NCBI GenBank assembly: GCA_947175455.1
Contig: CAMWMW010000109.1
Location: 1-6,387, forward strand
From: an uncultured Porphyromonadaceae bacterium
GTDB taxonomy: Bacteria; Bacteroidota; Bacteroidia; Bacteroidales; Muribaculaceae
Direction of reading: 5' to 3'
Length of the DNA stretch: 6,387 nt
Shown: one piece after another, positions 5,041-6,387 of the stretch
Position numbering within the stretch: position 1 is the stretch's first letter
Layout of the letters: each line of letters starts with the position of its first letter
The notes under the pieces: model-generated
Told to the model about the DNA's origin: nothing
What the model saw: only the letters and a program-made list of their open reading frames with translations
Databases searched by the model: none
Made by a program: the position numbers and the translations under genes

Positions 5041-6387
5041 ATGGAGAAGATACAGGTAGAAAAACTGAGCCTCGCCGAACTCCGGGAGGTGGCTGTGCTT
5101 GCAACTGAAATCAATACCCGCATTCTGCCGCATATGGCGGATGACGAACTGTCGCGTATCACCGCTGTCCTGCGCGACGGCATGCTACGGAGCCGCAGAG
5201 CGCATTCGTCAAGAGGAATACCTCTTGCAATCCTTGCGCTTAAGACAGCCTGCGCTTTTGCCGACATGGTCGATCCGGACCACAATATCATAATCGCGAT
5301 ACTGCTTTACCCGCTGTATCACGAAGGATTGCAGCCTATCGATTCCATAAGAAAGGAATGGGGCGAGGACATTGCGGGGCTGCTTGAGGGAATTGCCAGT
5401 GTATCGAAATTCAGCAACCGCAATTCGGCACATAATCAGGAAAATTTCAGAGGACTTATGCTTGCGCTGGCTCATGACATCAGGGTCATCATCATCATGA
5501 TTGTGGAAAACCTGATGCTGATGCGTTCCATAAATCATCATCCCGATGAGGAATGGGTGCGCAATGTGGCGTTTGAGGCAAACTGTCTTTACGCCCAGCT
5601 TGCACACAGGCTCGGTCTATACAAAATAAAGGGGGAGCTCGAGGATCTTTCTCTCAAATATACAAACCGGGAAATCTACACACAGATCGCCAGGAAACTT
5701 AACGAGACAAAACGCTCGCGCGACCAGTATATCAGCGAGTTCATAGCCCCGGTCAAGGAACGCCTGACAGATGCCGGTCTGACTTTCACAATCAAAGGGC
5801 GCACAAAATCCATTTCATCGATATGGAACAAGATGAAAAAGCAGAAGGTAGATCTCCCGGGAATCTACGATCTTTTTGCAATACGTGTGATTATCGACAC
5901 TCCGCGTGAACGGGAAAAGCAGGATTGCTGGCTTGCATATTCCATTCTCGCCGACATGTATACGGCGAACCCCGCCAGAATGAAAGACTGGATAACTCTG
6001 CCCAAAAGCAACGGTTATGAAAGCCTTCATGCCACAGTCATGGGTCCGGGACAGAAATGGGTCGAGGTGCAGTTCCGCACGGAAAGAATGGATCTCGTGG
6101 CGGAAAAGGGTCTTGCCGCCCACTGGCGTTACAAAGGGGGGAAAGGCGACAGCTCCGACAAATGGATGAACAATATCCGCGACATCCTTGAGACGGCCGA
6201 CGGTCCGATGGAGTTGATGAAAAATTTCAAGATGGATCTTTACGACAAAGAGGTCTTCGTCTTTACTCCGCGTGGCGACCTCTATCGGCTTCCTCTCGGT
6301 GCGACGGTGCTTGATTTTGCATTCAACATCCATTCCAAACTCGGCTGCACATGCGTCGGTGGCAAGGTCAACGGACGTAACCGCAAA
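5041..6387 (+). CDS. relA: RelA/SpoT-family (p)ppGpp synthetase with degenerate hydrolase domain, 3' end outside window
   Basis: RelA/SpoT proteins make the alarmone (p)ppGpp from ATP and GTP/GDP; bifunctional ones also hydrolyse it. The frame is open for 449 codons to the right edge; full-length members are about 730-760 residues. Residues 40-165 align to the HD hydrolase domain, but the canonical HDVVED is YPLYHE (90-95), the first metal-binding His is absent (SSRGIPLAI, 56-64), and the conserved Asp of KLADRLHNMR is Glu156 within IVENLMLMR, so hydrolysis is unlikely. The synthetase domain is intact: GRTKSISSIWNKM (253-265), IYDLFAIRVI (275-284), RMKDWI (313-318, the RxKD motif), LPKSNGYESLH (320-330) and WVEVQFRT (340-347). 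A TGS domain starts near 403 (KEVFVFTPRGD) and is cut; any C-terminal helical and ACT domains lie outside. I chose ATG 5041 over the in-frame ATG 5017 because the latter would leave almost no leader after the promoter box. The relA name is by function, not proof of orthology. Confidence 0.92.
   Translation, partial: MEKIQVEKLSLAELREVAVLATEINTRILPHMADDELSRITAVLRDGMLRSRRAHSSRGIPLAILALKTACAFADMVDPDHNIIIAILLYPLYHEGLQPIDSIRKEWGEDIAGLLEGIASVSKFSNRNSAHNQENFRGLMLALAHDIRVIIIMIVENLMLMRSINHHPDEEWVRNVAFEANCLYAQLAHRLGLYKIKGELEDLSLKYTNREIYTQIARKLNETKRSRDQYISEFIAPVKERLTDAGLTFTIKGRTKSISSIWNKMKKQKVDLPGIYDLFAIRVIIDTPREREKQDCWLAYSILADMYTANPARMKDWITLPKSNGYESLHATVMGPGQKWVEVQFRTERMDLVAEKGLAAHWRYKGGKGDSSDKWMNNIRDILETADGPMELMKNFKMDLYDKEVFVFTPRGDLYRLPLGATVLDFAFNIHSKLGCTCVGGKVNGRNRK

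Noticed and set aside
5815..6333. A 172-codon minus-strand frame inside the relA/spoT-family gene
   Set aside because: The plus strand here encodes unmistakable synthetase and TGS motifs; the minus-strand product resembles no family.

Overview
The window looks like core chromosome of a Bacteroidales bacterium. Three observations point there. Every recognisable gene is of Bacteroidetes type. The starts are preceded by A-rich stretches rather than strong Shine-Dalgarno sites. The three long gene-start gaps carry matches to the Bacteroidetes -7 promoter box TAnnTTTG. By eye the base composition is close to balanced, so a moderate-GC family such as Muribaculaceae is possible, but I cannot fix the genus. 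I see no tRNA, rRNA, CRISPR array, insertion sequence, prophage gene or plasmid function.

Layout: (1) 1-506, +, the 3' two thirds of bioC (malonyl-ACP O-methyltransferase, biotin synthesis), cut by the left edge. (2) A 160-base gap with a good Bacteroidetes promoter and a leader hairpin. (3) 667-1572, +, rmlA, followed 41 bases later by 1614-3107, +, xylB (xylulokinase); the two probably share a transcript. (4) 3108-3240, a convergent gap with a 22-bp perfect-stem bidirectional terminator and a second hairpin touching the rmlB stop codon. (5) 3241-4961, -, a two-gene operon rmlC then rmlB. (6) A gap with two back-to-back -7 boxes. (7) 5041 to the right edge, +, a RelA/SpoT-family (p)ppGpp synthetase whose N-terminal hydrolase domain has lost its catalytic residues.

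How the genes fit together: RmlA, RmlB and RmlC are the first three of four steps from glucose-1-phosphate and dTTP to dTDP-L-rhamnose, a donor for cell-surface polysaccharides. The fourth enzyme, RmlD, is not here, and the three genes sit in two converging units. XylB is a pentose-catabolism enzyme with no direct place in that pathway. BioC and the stringent-response synthetase are separate core functions. The rel-like gene and rmlCB are divergent and share a small promoter region, so their transcription could interfere.

I found no convincing undescribed system. The points most worth a second look are the hydrolase-dead but RxKD-bearing RelA/SpoT protein, the shared divergent promoter, the rmlA leader hairpin, the xylB placement and the paired hairpins at the convergent junction.
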